Assembly: GCA_046760785.1 (NCBI GenBank)
Contig: JBHIET010000006.1
Coordinates: 1-64,000, forward strand
Source of the DNA: JBHIET01 sp046760785
GTDB taxonomy: Bacteria; Chloroflexota; Anaerolineae; B4-G1
DNA: 64,000 nucleotides
Direction of reading: 5' to 3'
Shown here piece by piece: positions 9,561-18,924 of this stretch. The notes under the pieces were generated by a model. It ran no database searches. It was not told the DNA's origin and saw only the letters and a program-made list of their open reading frames with translations. The first letter of the stretch is position 1, and each line of letters begins with the position of its first letter. A program made the translations under genes and the position numbers.

Positions 9561-12500
9561 ATGAACCAAGACCCCATCCGCGTGCTCCTGGTAGATGACG
9601 ACGAAGATGATTACTTTCTGACCAGCGACCTGCTCGCTGACGCTGAGGAGGCTCGTTTCGACGTGGAATGGGCGGGGACCTACGAGGCAGCTCTGGAGGC
9701 AATAGGCCAGGCACAACACGACGTCTACCTGGTGGACTACCTCCTGGGCGAGCAGGACGGGCTGGAGTTGCTGCGCGTCGCCATCGCCAACGGCTGCCGA
9801 GTGCCCATCATCATGCTGACCGGTCAGGGAAATCGTGAAGTGGATATGGCTGCTATGCAGGCCGGCGCGGCCGACTACATGGTCAAGGGTAAGCTCAGTA
9901 CAGAGTTGCTGGAGCGTTCCATCCGCTACGCCATCGAACGCAAGCGAATAGAGGAGTCACTGCGGGAGAGAGAAGAGAAGTTCAGGGGCATTTACGAAGA
10001 ATCACCTATTGGAATTGAACTCTATGATTCGGATGGGCAATTGCTCCATTTAAATCAAGCCTGTTTGGACATATTCGGCGTGTCCGACGTTGCAGTGGTA
10101 AGAGGATTCAAGCTATTTGAGGACCCTAACTTGCCAGACCATGCGAAGGAAAAACTACTTCAGGGAGAAATCGTGAGGTTTGAAGCTCCCTTTGATTTTG
10201 GCAAAGTTAAGGAACTGGGGCTGTATGAAACGGCAAAATCAGGAATTGTTCACCTGGCCACAGTGATTGCCCCGTTGGGTATGGAAGGAGGAACTCCAAG
10301 CGGCTATCTACTTCAGGTTCAGGACATCACCGAGCGCAAGCGAGCGGAGGAGGCGCTACAGCGCCGTAACCTGGAGCTGGCCGCCCTCAACGCCGTGACC
10401 CAGGCTCTATCCGCCTCGCTGGAGCTGCAAGAAGTCCTGGATGAGGCCCTCTCACGCACAGTCCACGCGCTGGGATTCACAGGCGGCCTGATTGCCCTGG
10501 CCGACGAGCGCACAGGCGGCTTGACCCTGGCTAGTTATATAGGTCTGCCGCTACCCCTCGTCGAACACCTGGAGGCCCAGGGCATGAGTGGCACATTGTG
10601 TGACCTGGTCTATCGGGAAAGGAAATCCCTGGGCCTGGAAGACCTGCGTGAAGGCGCGCCGGTGGACGTGCGCGGGCTGTTGGAAGTGGGGCTGCAGTCC
10701 TACGCGGGCGCACCGATCGTCCACCAGGATCGCACCTTGGGCACCTTTTGCCTCCTCGATACCACACCTCACCCCATCTCCAGGACCGACCACGCGCTGC
10801 TGACCGCCATCGGCCAGCAGATCGGCGTGGCGGTGGAAAACGCCCGTCTCTTCGGCGACGTGGCGCGCGGGCGCGAGGTGGCCCAGACCCTGCTCAACAC
10901 CGCTAAGATCCTGAGCACGACGCTGCGACTCGACCAACTGCTGGAACACGTCCTGGACGGGCTACAGCGGCTGGTGCCTTACGACGCGGCTGCGATCGGC
11001 CTGCTGCGCGACGAACGCTGCTGGATCGTCGCCTCCCGCGGCCCGGAGCACACCCCCTCGCAAGGGTTCGTTCTGGAGGAACGTCCCCTGGTGCAGCGGG
11101 TCGTGCGCGAAAGCAATCCGGTCATCGTTCCAGATGTGCACGAAGAGCCTGACTGGCTCCCCACCAAGGGAACTGGCTCGGTGCGCTCGTGGCTGGGTGT
11201 ACCGTTGATCTCCAGGGGCAAGGTTGTCGGAGTGCTGATGATAGACTCCCATCGTCCCCATACATACGACGAAGAGGCAAGCCGCCTGGTCTTCGCCTTT
11301 GCCCACCAGGTAGCCATGGCCATCGAGAACTCCCGCCTGTACGAGCAGACGCGGGCCCAGTTACGCGAGAGCACCCTGCTTCATAGCGTGACGGCGGCTC
11401 TCTCATCTACCCTGGACACGGGCCAGATATTGCCTTACGTGGCCCGCAGCCTGTGTGAGGTCCTGAACAGCGCTGGCGCTGAAATCCACAGCCTGGACGA
11501 GGAAGCCGGTACGATCACCACCGTCGCCGAGTACGCGGCTTCCAAAGTCGGTGAGGGAGAACGACGTCTGGGCCGGACCTACGCGCTGGCAGACTGCCCC
11601 GCCATGGCGCAAGCGTTGGCCCAGCGCCGCCCTGTACAGATGCAGGTGGACGACCCTGAGCTGGACCCGCGCGAGCGGGCCAGATTGGAAACCTACGGTG
11701 CGCAGGCCGCGCTGCTTCTGCCGATGGTGGCTGGTAACCGCGAATTGGGCCTTGCCCAGGTGTGGGAAAGCCAGAGCCCCCGTCACTTCACTCAGGGCGA
11801 GATTGCAACGGGCCAGACGCTGACCCACCAGGCGGCTACCGCGATGGCGAACGCCCTGCTGTTCGAGGAGACCCAGCACCGCGTGCGCGAACTACGTCTG
11901 CTCCACGACGTGGGCCTGGCCGCTGCCTCCGGGGTGCGCCTGGAGGAGACTTTGCAGGCCGCGGCGGAGGTCCTGGCCGCTGAGTTGGGGCTCCCCCTCG
12001 TGGGGCTTGAGCTGCTGGATCCAGCAAGTGGCACATTGCGCGTGGAGGCCAGCGTCGGTTGTCCTGAGGCGGTCAAGGATTTGCATCTGCGACTGGGCGA
12101 GGGCATTAACGGCTGGGTAGCCCAGCACGGCGAGCCTGTGCTCGTACCCGACGTACGATTGGATCCCCGCTACGTCGAAGGGGATCCCGATACGCGCTCT
12201 GAACTGTGCGTGCCCCTGGCTGCCGGCTCACAGATCATCGGCGTCCTCAACGTCGAAAGCCACCGGCTTAACGATTTCACGGAGGATGACCTGCGGCTGC
12301 TGAGCACACTGGCCAACAACCTGGTCGTGCTGATCGAGCGAGCCTGTCTGTTCGAGGAAGTGGAGACCGCCAGGACGGAGTTGCAGCAGCGGGCGCAGGC
12401 CCTGGAGGAGGCCAACGTCCGCTTGCAGGAACTCGACCGGCTCAAGGACCAGTTCCTGGCCAACATGAGCCACGAACTCCGCACACCGCTCAACTCCATC

Positions 12501-13928
12501 ATCGGCTTCTCCGAGGTACTGATTGATGGCCTGGTGGGCGAGATCTCCCCTGAGCAGGAGGAATGTGTGCGTGACATCCTCTCCAGCGGCGAGCACCTCC
12601 TGGCCCTGATCAACGACATCCTCGACCTATCGAAAATCGAGGCTGGGCGCGTGGAGCTGGAACCAAAGAAAGTTGACGTAGCCGAGTTGATAGAAGTAGT
12701 ACAGGCGACAGTCAAGTCGCTGATTGAGAAGAAATCGCAGGTGTTGAAAATCGAACTTGAAGGCGACCTGCCATCACTCGTCGCTGACCCCTTCCGCATC
12801 AAGCAGGTATTGCTCAACCTGCTAAGCAACGCCAACAAGTTCACTCCCGACGAAGGGCACATCACCCTCTCCTGCCGCCTGGCCGACCCGGCCACGATGC
12901 TCTTCTCCGTGGCCGATACCGGCATCGGCATCAAGCCGGAGGATCAGGAGATCATCTTCGAGGAATTCCGCCAGGCAAATGGTTCAGCAGCGCGGGAGAT
13001 CACGGGTACCGGACTGGGATTGACCATCAGCAAGCGACTGATCGAAATGCATGGAGGTCACATTTGGGTGGAGAGCGAGTATGGGCACGGCGCGACTTTC
13101 TCCTTCCTGCTTCCCCTCGCTGGCCCACCGGCGAGAGAAACAGAGCCGCCTAGCGAAGCCGCGCCACCTCCCGATAGCAAGACAGTGCTGGTGGTCGAGG
13201 ATGACCACCAATTCAGCAACCTGCTGGCCTTCTACCTGCGTTCGGAGGGATACACCCCCGTACAACACTACAGCGGCGGCGGCGTGCTGGAGCGGGCCCG
13301 TGAGTTGAAACCTGCCTTGATCACTCTGGACATCGCGCTCCCCGAGCAAGACGGCTGGGACATACTGCGCGCCCTCAAGTCAGACCCCCAGACCAGGGAC
13401 ATCCCGGTGCTGTTCATCTCGGGAGTGGAAGATGGCAAGCTAGCCTGCAGCCTGGGAGCGATGGATTACCTGGTCAAACCGGTGAGCCGGGAGGACGTAC
13501 AATCCCTGCTCGACAGGTTGGCAACGCCCGAACCTTCGACTCAAGAAATCAAAGTGTTGGTCGTGGACGACGACCCCGGCCTGGTCCCGCTATTACAAGC
13601 CATGCTACCTGCCGAGTGGTGCACGCTGCTTACGGCATATGATGGTCAGGAAGGACTAACTCTGGCACGCAACGAGCACCCCGATGCGATCCTGCTTGAT
13701 CTGATGATGCCGGACGTGAGCGGCTTCGAAGTACTGGAGAATCTGCGGGCCGATGCCGCAACGGCGGACATCCCAATCGTCATCCTCACGGCCAGAGACG
13801 TGACCGCAAAGGAACAGAAACTGCTCAGCGAGCAAACCCAGGGACTGATACGCAAGACCACCCTCACTCGACAATCCCTGCTGAAGGAAGTGTCGTCGGC
13901 GATAAACTCGCTGGCTCCACGTGCGTAA
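9561..13928 (+). CDS. Large hybrid sensor kinase: receiver, PAS, four GAF, HisKA/HATPase, two receivers
   Basis: A 1455-residue hybrid kinase without membrane segments. An N-terminal receiver (about 5-125, phosphoacceptor D59 in YLVDYLLG) leads into a PAS-like region (135-265), four GAF domains (about 275-420, 440-590, 600-770, 785-940), HisKA with H971 in MSHELRTPLNS, HATPase (about 1075-1190) and two C-terminal receivers (about 1210-1325 with TLDIALP, 1335-1450 with LLDLMMP). In the last receiver the usual KP motif reads IRKTTL. Three receivers on one polypeptide suggest an intramolecular relay or feedback. The start follows ACGGAGGGC. It closes the signalling cluster; its GAF and PAS segments resemble those of the upstream kinase, implying duplication. 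Confidence 0.93.
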   Translation: MNQDPIRVLLVDDDEDDYFLTSDLLADAEEARFDVEWAGTYEAALEAIGQAQHDVYLVDYLLGEQDGLELLRVAIANGCRVPIIMLTGQGNREVDMAAMQAGAADYMVKGKLSTELLERSIRYAIERKRIEESLREREEKFRGIYEESPIGIELYDSDGQLLHLNQACLDIFGVSDVAVVRGFKLFEDPNLPDHAKEKLLQGEIVRFEAPFDFGKVKELGLYETAKSGIVHLATVIAPLGMEGGTPSGYLLQVQDITERKRAEEALQRRNLELAALNAVTQALSASLELQEVLDEALSRTVHALGFTGGLIALADERTGGLTLASYIGLPLPLVEHLEAQGMSGTLCDLVYRERKSLGLEDLREGAPVDVRGLLEVGLQSYAGAPIVHQDRTLGTFCLLDTTPHPISRTDHALLTAIGQQIGVAVENARLFGDVARGREVAQTLLNTAKILSTTLRLDQLLEHVLDGLQRLVPYDAAAIGLLRDERCWIVASRGPEHTPSQGFVLEERPLVQRVVRESNPVIVPDVHEEPDWLPTKGTGSVRSWLGVPLISRGKVVGVLMIDSHRPHTYDEEASRLVFAFAHQVAMAIENSRLYEQTRAQLRESTLLHSVTAALSSTLDTGQILPYVARSLCEVLNSAGAEIHSLDEEAGTITTVAEYAASKVGEGERRLGRTYALADCPAMAQALAQRRPVQMQVDDPELDPRERARLETYGAQAALLLPMVAGNRELGLAQVWESQSPRHFTQGEIATGQTLTHQAATAMANALLFEETQHRVRELRLLHDVGLAAASGVRLEETLQAAAEVLAAELGLPLVGLELLDPASGTLRVEASVGCPEAVKDLHLRLGEGINGWVAQHGEPVLVPDVRLDPRYVEGDPDTRSELCVPLAAGSQIIGVLNVESHRLNDFTEDDLRLLSTLANNLVVLIERACLFEEVETARTELQQRAQALEEANVRLQELDRLKDQFLANMSHELRTPLNSIIGFSEVLIDGLVGEISPEQEECVRDILSSGEHLLALINDILDLSKIEAGRVELEPKKVDVAELIEVVQATVKSLIEKKSQVLKIELEGDLPSLVADPFRIKQVLLNLLSNANKFTPDEGHITLSCRLADPATMLFSVADTGIGIKPEDQEIIFEEFRQANGSAAREITGTGLGLTISKRLIEMHGGHIWVESEYGHGATFSFLLPLAGPPARETEPPSEAAPPPDSKTVLVVEDDHQFSNLLAFYLRSEGYTPVQHYSGGGVLERARELKPALITLDIALPEQDGWDILRALKSDPQTRDIPVLFISGVEDGKLACSLGAMDYLVKPVSREDVQSLLDRLATPEPSTQEIKVLVVDDDPGLVPLLQAMLPAEWCTLLTAYDGQEGLTLARNEHPDAILLDLMMPDVSGFEVLENLRADAATADIPIVILTARDVTAKEQKLLSEQTQGLIRKTTLTRQSLLKEVSSAINSLAPRA

Positions 13929-14167
13929 ACGCCAGGTCCACCGCCGGCAGCGTCCCTCTTTGGTGTTGTCACCTGAATTTGGGGTACTGGTCTATTTTCT
14001 TGGCTAAACCCATCCAGCACCGGCCCTCCGGCTTCCCTTCAGCTTCGCTCAGGACAAGCTCTTCCAGGCTTCGTCCCGAGGCTCAGCCCGAAGGGTAGGT
14101 GCGGCTGTAGCCTGAGTAATATCCTTTCAGAAAGTCTTTGGGCAACGGCTACTACCTTGCCCAGTCA

Positions 14168-15559
14168 TTACTCCTCCCTGGGCTCGGTGTGGATCACGAC
14201 CCGTTCCAGCCCGGCGATCTTCTCGCGCAGACCCGTCTCCAACCGGGCGCTGACCTGGTGAGCCTCTGCCAGAGACATATCGCTGGGCAGCGTGCAGTGC
14301 AAGGAGACAGACCATCCTGTATCGCTCCGGCGTACTTGAACCTGATGGCAGGCCTCGGCGCTCGCGATCTCAGCAGCCACCCGCTGCACCTCTCGAATCA
14401 CCCGAGCCTCGTCCAGCCTGGAGTCCGGCATTGGGGCTGGTGATGGCTCCTGAGGCTCGATATGGACGGTCACCTCGGCCACGTGAGCGATCTCTGCGCA
14501 AACTCGCTCTTCCAGTGAGGAGGCCAGTGCGTGGGCTTCACCTAGGGGAAGGGCACCGTCGGCCTCTATATGGACTTCCACGTGATAGCCTCTACTCACC
14601 CCATAGGTCCACACATCATGAACCTCAATGCCCATCTCGTCGGCCAGATGGCGAAGCTGGACGGCAATTTCCTGCTGTCTCTCCTCTTCCGGGAGAGAGC
14701 CTGCCGGTTCCACGTGAATCGTCACGTCCTGAATGTCAGGGCGCTGCTCGTGTAGCCGGTACTGTACTTCGTGAGCGACGGCGTGGGCCTGTTCGGTGCT
14801 CATCATTGCATCCACTTGAATGTGCAGGTCTACGTACACAGCCCTCTCGTGCCCGCGACTGCGCACTCCATGGCAGGAGACGACGCCCGGCACCGAAAGG
14901 GCGATTTGCTCCACCTGATCGGACGACATCGCCACCTCGTCCATCAGAGTGGGGGAACTCTCCCGGATGATATCTATCCCAATCTTGGCAATGATCAGAG
15001 CAACAACCAGGGCCAGGATCGGATCGGCCAGCGGGTAGCCCAGGCGCACGGCGATGAGTCCACCCATCACAGAGAGAGAAACGAAGATGTCGGCGCGTGT
15101 GTGCAGGGCATCGGCCACCAACACGTCGCTGTGCAAGCGGCGGCCTGCCCGCAGTTCGTACCACACCACGGTCAGGTGAACGGCGATGCTGACAAACAAC
15201 GCACCAAAACTCCAGGCATTGACTTGAGCGTGGATGAGGGAAGGGTCACGCAGCCGCTCCACCGCGCTCCTGATCAGCTCCCACGTCGTCAGGAAGAGGA
15301 ATGAGGAGATGATCAATGCCGTCATAGTCTCCGCCTTCTGGTGTCCGTATGGGTGATTCTTGTCGGCAGGCCGAGCCGCTATATAGATTCCCACCAGGCC
15401 GATCACATTGGAGGCGGCGTCGAAGACCGAGTCAAAGCCATCGGCAATCAGGCTCAGGGAGCCAGTCCAGAAGCCGACGATTAGCTTGGCGGCAGTGGCC
15501 ACCAGGTTCAGTCCCAGTGTGATCCACAGGACCTGCCGGATGGCACGAAAGTTTTCCAT
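14168..15559 (-). CDS. Cation diffusion facilitator transporter with three tandem C-terminal domains
   Basis: Membrane exporter of divalent metals (Zn, Fe, Mn, Co class) by proton antiport. About six membrane helices occupy residues 8-205. The metal site residues are seen as D43 and D47 (DSVFD) in helix 2 and the HxxxD of ALHTRAD in helix 5. Instead of one cytoplasmic ZT-dimer domain, three successive similar domains follow (about 205-285, 300-375, 385-460), each ending in a VTIHVEP-, VTVHIEP- or VVIHTEP-like strand. Start MENFRAIRQV was chosen because AGGAT precedes it and the 12 residues upstream look non-native. The gene stands alone, convergent with the hybrid-kinase gene. Confidence 0.9.
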   Translation of the reverse strand: MENFRAIRQVLWITLGLNLVATAAKLIVGFWTGSLSLIADGFDSVFDAASNVIGLVGIYIAARPADKNHPYGHQKAETMTALIISSFLFLTTWELIRSAVERLRDPSLIHAQVNAWSFGALFVSIAVHLTVVWYELRAGRRLHSDVLVADALHTRADIFVSLSVMGGLIAVRLGYPLADPILALVVALIIAKIGIDIIRESSPTLMDEVAMSSDQVEQIALSVPGVVSCHGVRSRGHERAVYVDLHIQVDAMMSTEQAHAVAHEVQYRLHEQRPDIQDVTIHVEPAGSLPEEERQQEIAVQLRHLADEMGIEVHDVWTYGVSRGYHVEVHIEADGALPLGEAHALASSLEERVCAEIAHVAEVTVHIEPQEPSPAPMPDSRLDEARVIREVQRVAAEIASAEACHQVQVRRSDTGWSVSLHCTLPSDMSLAEAHQVSARLETGLREKIAGLERVVIHTEPREE

Positions 15560-15797
15560 AATATCATCCTGAAAGCGAGCCGGTTCAGGCAACAAAAGGC
15601 GAGGGCTAACCTCAACTTGCCCGTCCTAGCCCCCGCTACAACTGTTCAGTCCTGCAAGGATTTGGAACCTCGCGCGAGGCCGAGGCTGGGGTTGCTTCTG
15701 CCTACCTTCCCCAACCTCAGTATTCATGTTACAATAATATTATGTGTAAACCGTAATGCTAGAACCAGTATACCCGACGCTTCTGGCTTGTCAAGTG

Positions 15798-16442
15798 ATG
15801 AACATGCTCCTGGCTTCCGCTTCCCCCCGCCGCCGTGAGCTACTGGCGTTGCTGGGAATGCCCTTCGAGGTGACAGTGACCAACGTGGCCGAGGAGCCTC
15901 AGGTGGGCGAGCCACCGGCTGCGTTGGTCGTCCGGCTGAGCCAGACCAAGGCCCGCGCCGCTGTCGTCCCCTTAGGCGCCATCGTCATCTCCTGCGACAC
16001 CGCCGTCGCGCTGGATGGCGCACTGCTGGGCAAGCCCCGCGACGCGACCGAGGCGACGGCGATGCTGCGTCGCCTGCGCGCCCGACCCCACACCGTCTAC
16101 AGCGCCGTTGTCCTGCTGGGGACGGCCAGTGGCCACACTCTGACTGACGTAGCCGAGACCCAGGTAGTAATGCGTGCCTACACCGATGCGGAAATCACCG
16201 CCTACGTCGCCAGCGGCGACCCGCTGGACAAGGCCGGAGCCTACGCCATCCAACATTCGGGATTCCACCCGGTTGCTAAACTACACGGCTGCTACGCCAA
16301 CGTGATGGGCCTCCCCCTCTGCCACCTCACCCGCTGCCTGCGCGCCTGGGGAGTCAAGCTGCCTTTCAACGTGCCAGCCGCCTGCCAGGCCCACACCGGC
16401 CAGCGCTGCACAGTCTACGCCGCCATTCTGAATGATCTATGA
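15798..16442 (+). CDS. maf: Maf-like nucleoside triphosphate pyrophosphatase
   Basis: Maf/HAM1-superfamily enzyme that hydrolyses non-canonical or modified nucleotides such as dTTP, UTP or methylated NTPs, and is linked to septum inhibition. The 214-residue protein has the Maf signature SASPRRRELL at the N-terminus, ISCDTAV with the catalytic-site Asp, GKPRDATEA and DKAGAYAIQ. The chosen start (MNMLLASASPRR) follows family alignment; an in-frame ATG two codons later is possible. The stop overlaps the penicillin-binding protein start (ATGA), so the two are co-translated, an association with the cell wall that fits the Maf division connection. Confidence 0.92.
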   Translation: MNMLLASASPRRRELLALLGMPFEVTVTNVAEEPQVGEPPAALVVRLSQTKARAAVVPLGAIVISCDTAVALDGALLGKPRDATEATAMLRRLRARPHTVYSAVVLLGTASGHTLTDVAETQVVMRAYTDAEITAYVASGDPLDKAGAYAIQHSGFHPVAKLHGCYANVMGLPLCHLTRCLRAWGVKLPFNVPAACQAHTGQRCTVYAAILNDL

Positions 16443-18643
16443 TAAGCCTCAAGCCTCAAGTCGCAAGGCTCAAGTCCGCAATCTTCCTGGTCATACTTCT
16501 GCTGGCGAGTTGTAGTACCAACCAACCAGCCAACCAACCAACCAGCCAGCCGACCAACCAACTACCCACCCAAGCAACATCCACCTCTCCTCCTCCCCCT
16601 CCCGACGCCACCGCCGCCGCCTACCTCTCTGCCTGGGAAGCAGGTGACTACGCGACGATGTATGCCCGCCTCTCCCCGGCCAGCCAGGCCGCCATTGACG
16701 CCGAAAGCTTTACACAGCGCTACCAAAACGCTCTCACCGCCGCCACCGTGCTTACCGTCACCACCCGTCTTCAATCCGCCCTACAGGAGGACAACCGGGC
16801 CTACGTCTCCTTTCAGTTGACGCTGGATACGGCGCTGGTGGGTACGCTGATCACCGATACGGTTATGTCGCTCAGTCTGCACGAGGGGCAATGGTGGGTG
16901 GACTGGGACGAGGGGCTGATCTGGCCGCAACTGGCGGGCGGCCATTACTTTCGCATGGACTACACCATCCCCGTCCGCGCCAACATCTACGACAGGGCCG
17001 GGTTGGGCCTGGCAACCCAGGGCACCATCGTCACTGTCGGTGTCATCCCTGGTCAGATCGAAGATGAAAACGCGCTTCTGGGAGCATTGGCTCTGGTCAC
17101 GGGGTTCCCCCCGGATGAAATACGTGGTCGTTACGCCGCCGCTCCCGCCGATTGGAAAGTGCCCATCGCCGATATCCCCGCCGAGGTCAGCGTGGATCAC
17201 AACGACTTGCTGTCCTCCATCGCCGGCATTTACCGGGACGAGAAGGAAGGGCGCACCTATCCCCACAGCTCCGTCGCGTCCCACGTCGTCGGCTGGGTGG
17301 CCCCCGTGCCGGCCGAGCAACTGGAGGCTTACCGCGCCCAGGGGTACCGGGGCGACGAGTGGGTGGGCGTTTCCGGACTGGAAGCGTGGGGGGAGGAGAT
17401 TCTGGCTGGCCAACATGGGGGTGCGCTTAACATCGTCACCGGGGCGGGGGAAAAGGTCGTCACGGTGGCCGAGCGCCCGGCCACACCCAGCCGTGCCATC
17501 TATACTACCTTCGACCGCGACTTCCAGGAGCAAGTGCAGCACATCCTGGGCGGCCGCAAAGGAGCCATCGTCGTGCTCGACGTGCACACCGGCGCAGTGC
17601 TGGCGCTGGTTAGCGGTCCCGACTTCGACACCAACGTCTTCGTCGGGCCGGCCGGAGCGGTGGGCCGCTCCCAGGTTCTGGCCGACCCCCGTAATCCGCT
17701 CTTCAACCGCGCCACCCAGGGTACCTACCCCGCAGGCTCCGTCTTCAAGATCGTGACCATGGCGGCGGCGATGGAGGAGGCAGGGATGGACCCGAATCAG
17801 ACGTTTTTTTACTGCCCCGGTTACTGGGAAGGGCTGGGGCCAGCCTACCGCAAGGAATGCTGGAAGGAGGAGGGGCACGGCAACATCAGCCTCAAAGACG
17901 GTCTGACAGCCTCGTGTGACGTCACGTTTTACGAGGTGGGGCTGAGACTCGACGGAGTGAACCAGGACCTGCTCCCCCGGTTTGGGCGCGGATTCGGATT
18001 CGGTGAGCCAACCGGGCTGGAGGGTGTACTTGAGGAGGCCGGGCTGATGCCCGATCCTACCTGGAAGGTCAACACTATCGGCGAGGCCTGGTGGGTGGGT
18101 GACACGGTCAACCTGGCCATTGGGCAGGGCTACCTGCTGATGACGCCGCTGCAGGTGGCGCGCATGATGGCGGCGATTGCTAATGGCGGCACGCTCTACC
18201 GCCCCTACGTTGTCGAGCGTGTCGGCCCGGCCGGCGACGTGGAGCCTGAGCAGGTGACCCAACCGGAGGTCGTGGGCACACTGCCGGTCAGTCCTGAGCA
18301 CCTGGCGGCCATTCAGGAGGCACTGTTGGGCGTGATCACCAGGCCCATCGGCACCGCGCCTCACCGCTTCGCCGGGCTGAGCATCCCCGTCGCCGGCAAG
18401 ACCGGCACCGCCGAGGTCGGCGGGCCGGACACTGAGCCCCATTCCTGGTTCGCCGCTTACGCCCCGGCCGACAGGCCTGAGATCGCCATTGTCGCCCTGG
18501 TGGAGAACGCAGGTGAGGGTTCGACCGTGGCTGCGCCGTTGGTGCGCCAGGTAGTAGAGGCCTACTACGGCCTGCCCCTCACCCCGCTGCCGCCCCAGGC
18601 GGAGGAGGATTACGTACCGCCCACACCCACCCCGCAGCCATAA
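16439..18643 (+). CDS. Penicillin-binding protein, lipoprotein class B transpeptidase
   Basis: Extracytoplasmic D,D-transpeptidase of 734 residues. A lipoprotein signal with LLASC (C25) anchors it. A Thr/Pro/Gln-rich linker is followed by an NTF2-like MecA-N domain (about 55-160), a dimerisation region (about 180-330) and the transpeptidase domain (about 355-700). Active-site motifs are S434-x-x-K437 (AGSVFK), an SxN position that reads S492-C-D494, and KTG at K654. Asp at the third position of the SxN motif is unusual. The linker just after C25 is encoded by a 4-bp period tract. MecA-like proteins often have low beta-lactam affinity; that is not established here. Paired with maf. Confidence 0.92.
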   Translation: MISLKPQVARLKSAIFLVILLLASCSTNQPANQPTSQPTNQLPTQATSTSPPPPPDATAAAYLSAWEAGDYATMYARLSPASQAAIDAESFTQRYQNALTAATVLTVTTRLQSALQEDNRAYVSFQLTLDTALVGTLITDTVMSLSLHEGQWWVDWDEGLIWPQLAGGHYFRMDYTIPVRANIYDRAGLGLATQGTIVTVGVIPGQIEDENALLGALALVTGFPPDEIRGRYAAAPADWKVPIADIPAEVSVDHNDLLSSIAGIYRDEKEGRTYPHSSVASHVVGWVAPVPAEQLEAYRAQGYRGDEWVGVSGLEAWGEEILAGQHGGALNIVTGAGEKVVTVAERPATPSRAIYTTFDRDFQEQVQHILGGRKGAIVVLDVHTGAVLALVSGPDFDTNVFVGPAGAVGRSQVLADPRNPLFNRATQGTYPAGSVFKIVTMAAAMEEAGMDPNQTFFYCPGYWEGLGPAYRKECWKEEGHGNISLKDGLTASCDVTFYEVGLRLDGVNQDLLPRFGRGFGFGEPTGLEGVLEEAGLMPDPTWKVNTIGEAWWVGDTVNLAIGQGYLLMTPLQVARMMAAIANGGTLYRPYVVERVGPAGDVEPEQVTQPEVVGTLPVSPEHLAAIQEALLGVITRPIGTAPHRFAGLSIPVAGKTGTAEVGGPDTEPHSWFAAYAPADRPEIAIVALVENAGEGSTVAAPLVRQVVEAYYGLPLTPLPPQAEEDYVPPTPTPQP
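16516..16564 (+). repeat. Tetranucleotide (CCAA/CCAG) tract inside the penicillin-binding protein gene
   Basis: About 48 bases of near-perfect 4-bp period encode residues about 26-42 (NQPANQPTSQP-like) straight after the lipobox Cys. Gain or loss of one unit would shift the frame. Confidence 0.75.
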
Positions 18644-18676
18644 AACCCGAAGGGTCTGCGAGACCATGCGGGTTTC
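18644..18676 (+). terminator. Bidirectional terminator between the PBP gene and the small membrane genes
   Basis: Stem AACCCG/CGGGTT (18644-18649, 18669-18674) encloses a second stem GGTCT/AGACC with GCG loop. It is followed by TTCTG on the plus strand and TTTTA on the minus strand, so it can end both convergent transcripts. Confidence 0.7.
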
Positions 18677-18678
18677 TG

Positions 18679-18918
18679 TCACGTAAGCATACGCCTCATC
18701 TGCCCCATCCACACACCTCCCGCCAGCAACGCCGCGCCGCCGACGAGCGCCAGACAGACAAGCGGCGTGTCATCCGTCCGCTCAACACTGCCAATGGTAG
18801 AGGATGCTTCGTTTGCCCCCCGCCCTGCCTCGCCACACCGGGCCGCTCCCGCGACTACAGCCAGCAGCAACGTGAGCGTGACGAGTACGCCTGTCACACG
18901 AATGAGATGACGCACCAT
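18679..18918 (-). CDS. Small membrane protein of unknown function
   Basis: A 79-residue protein with an N-terminal hydrophobic segment (about residues 6-26, ending VVAGAARCG and perhaps cleavable) and a second membrane segment (about 53-71, LVCLALVGGAALLAGGVWM) ending in a short basic tail MRRMLT. The start has GGGGAGG nine bases upstream. It follows the next gene upstream by six bases and is probably co-transcribed with it. The family is not recognised. The layout (hydrophobic segment plus basic tail at the C-terminus) resembles a sorting anchor but no LPxTG-like motif is visible. Confidence 0.55.
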   Translation of the reverse strand: MVRHLIRVTGVLVTLTLLLAVVAGAARCGEAGRGANEASSTIGSVERTDDTPLVCLALVGGAALLAGGVWMGQMRRMLT

Positions 18919-18924
18919 ATCCCA

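Noticed and set aside
16781..18712. Long open frame antisense to the penicillin-binding protein gene
   Set aside because: Low-complexity, no domain, and fully overlapped by a gene with all active-site motifs; long antisense frames are expected in GC-rich DNA.
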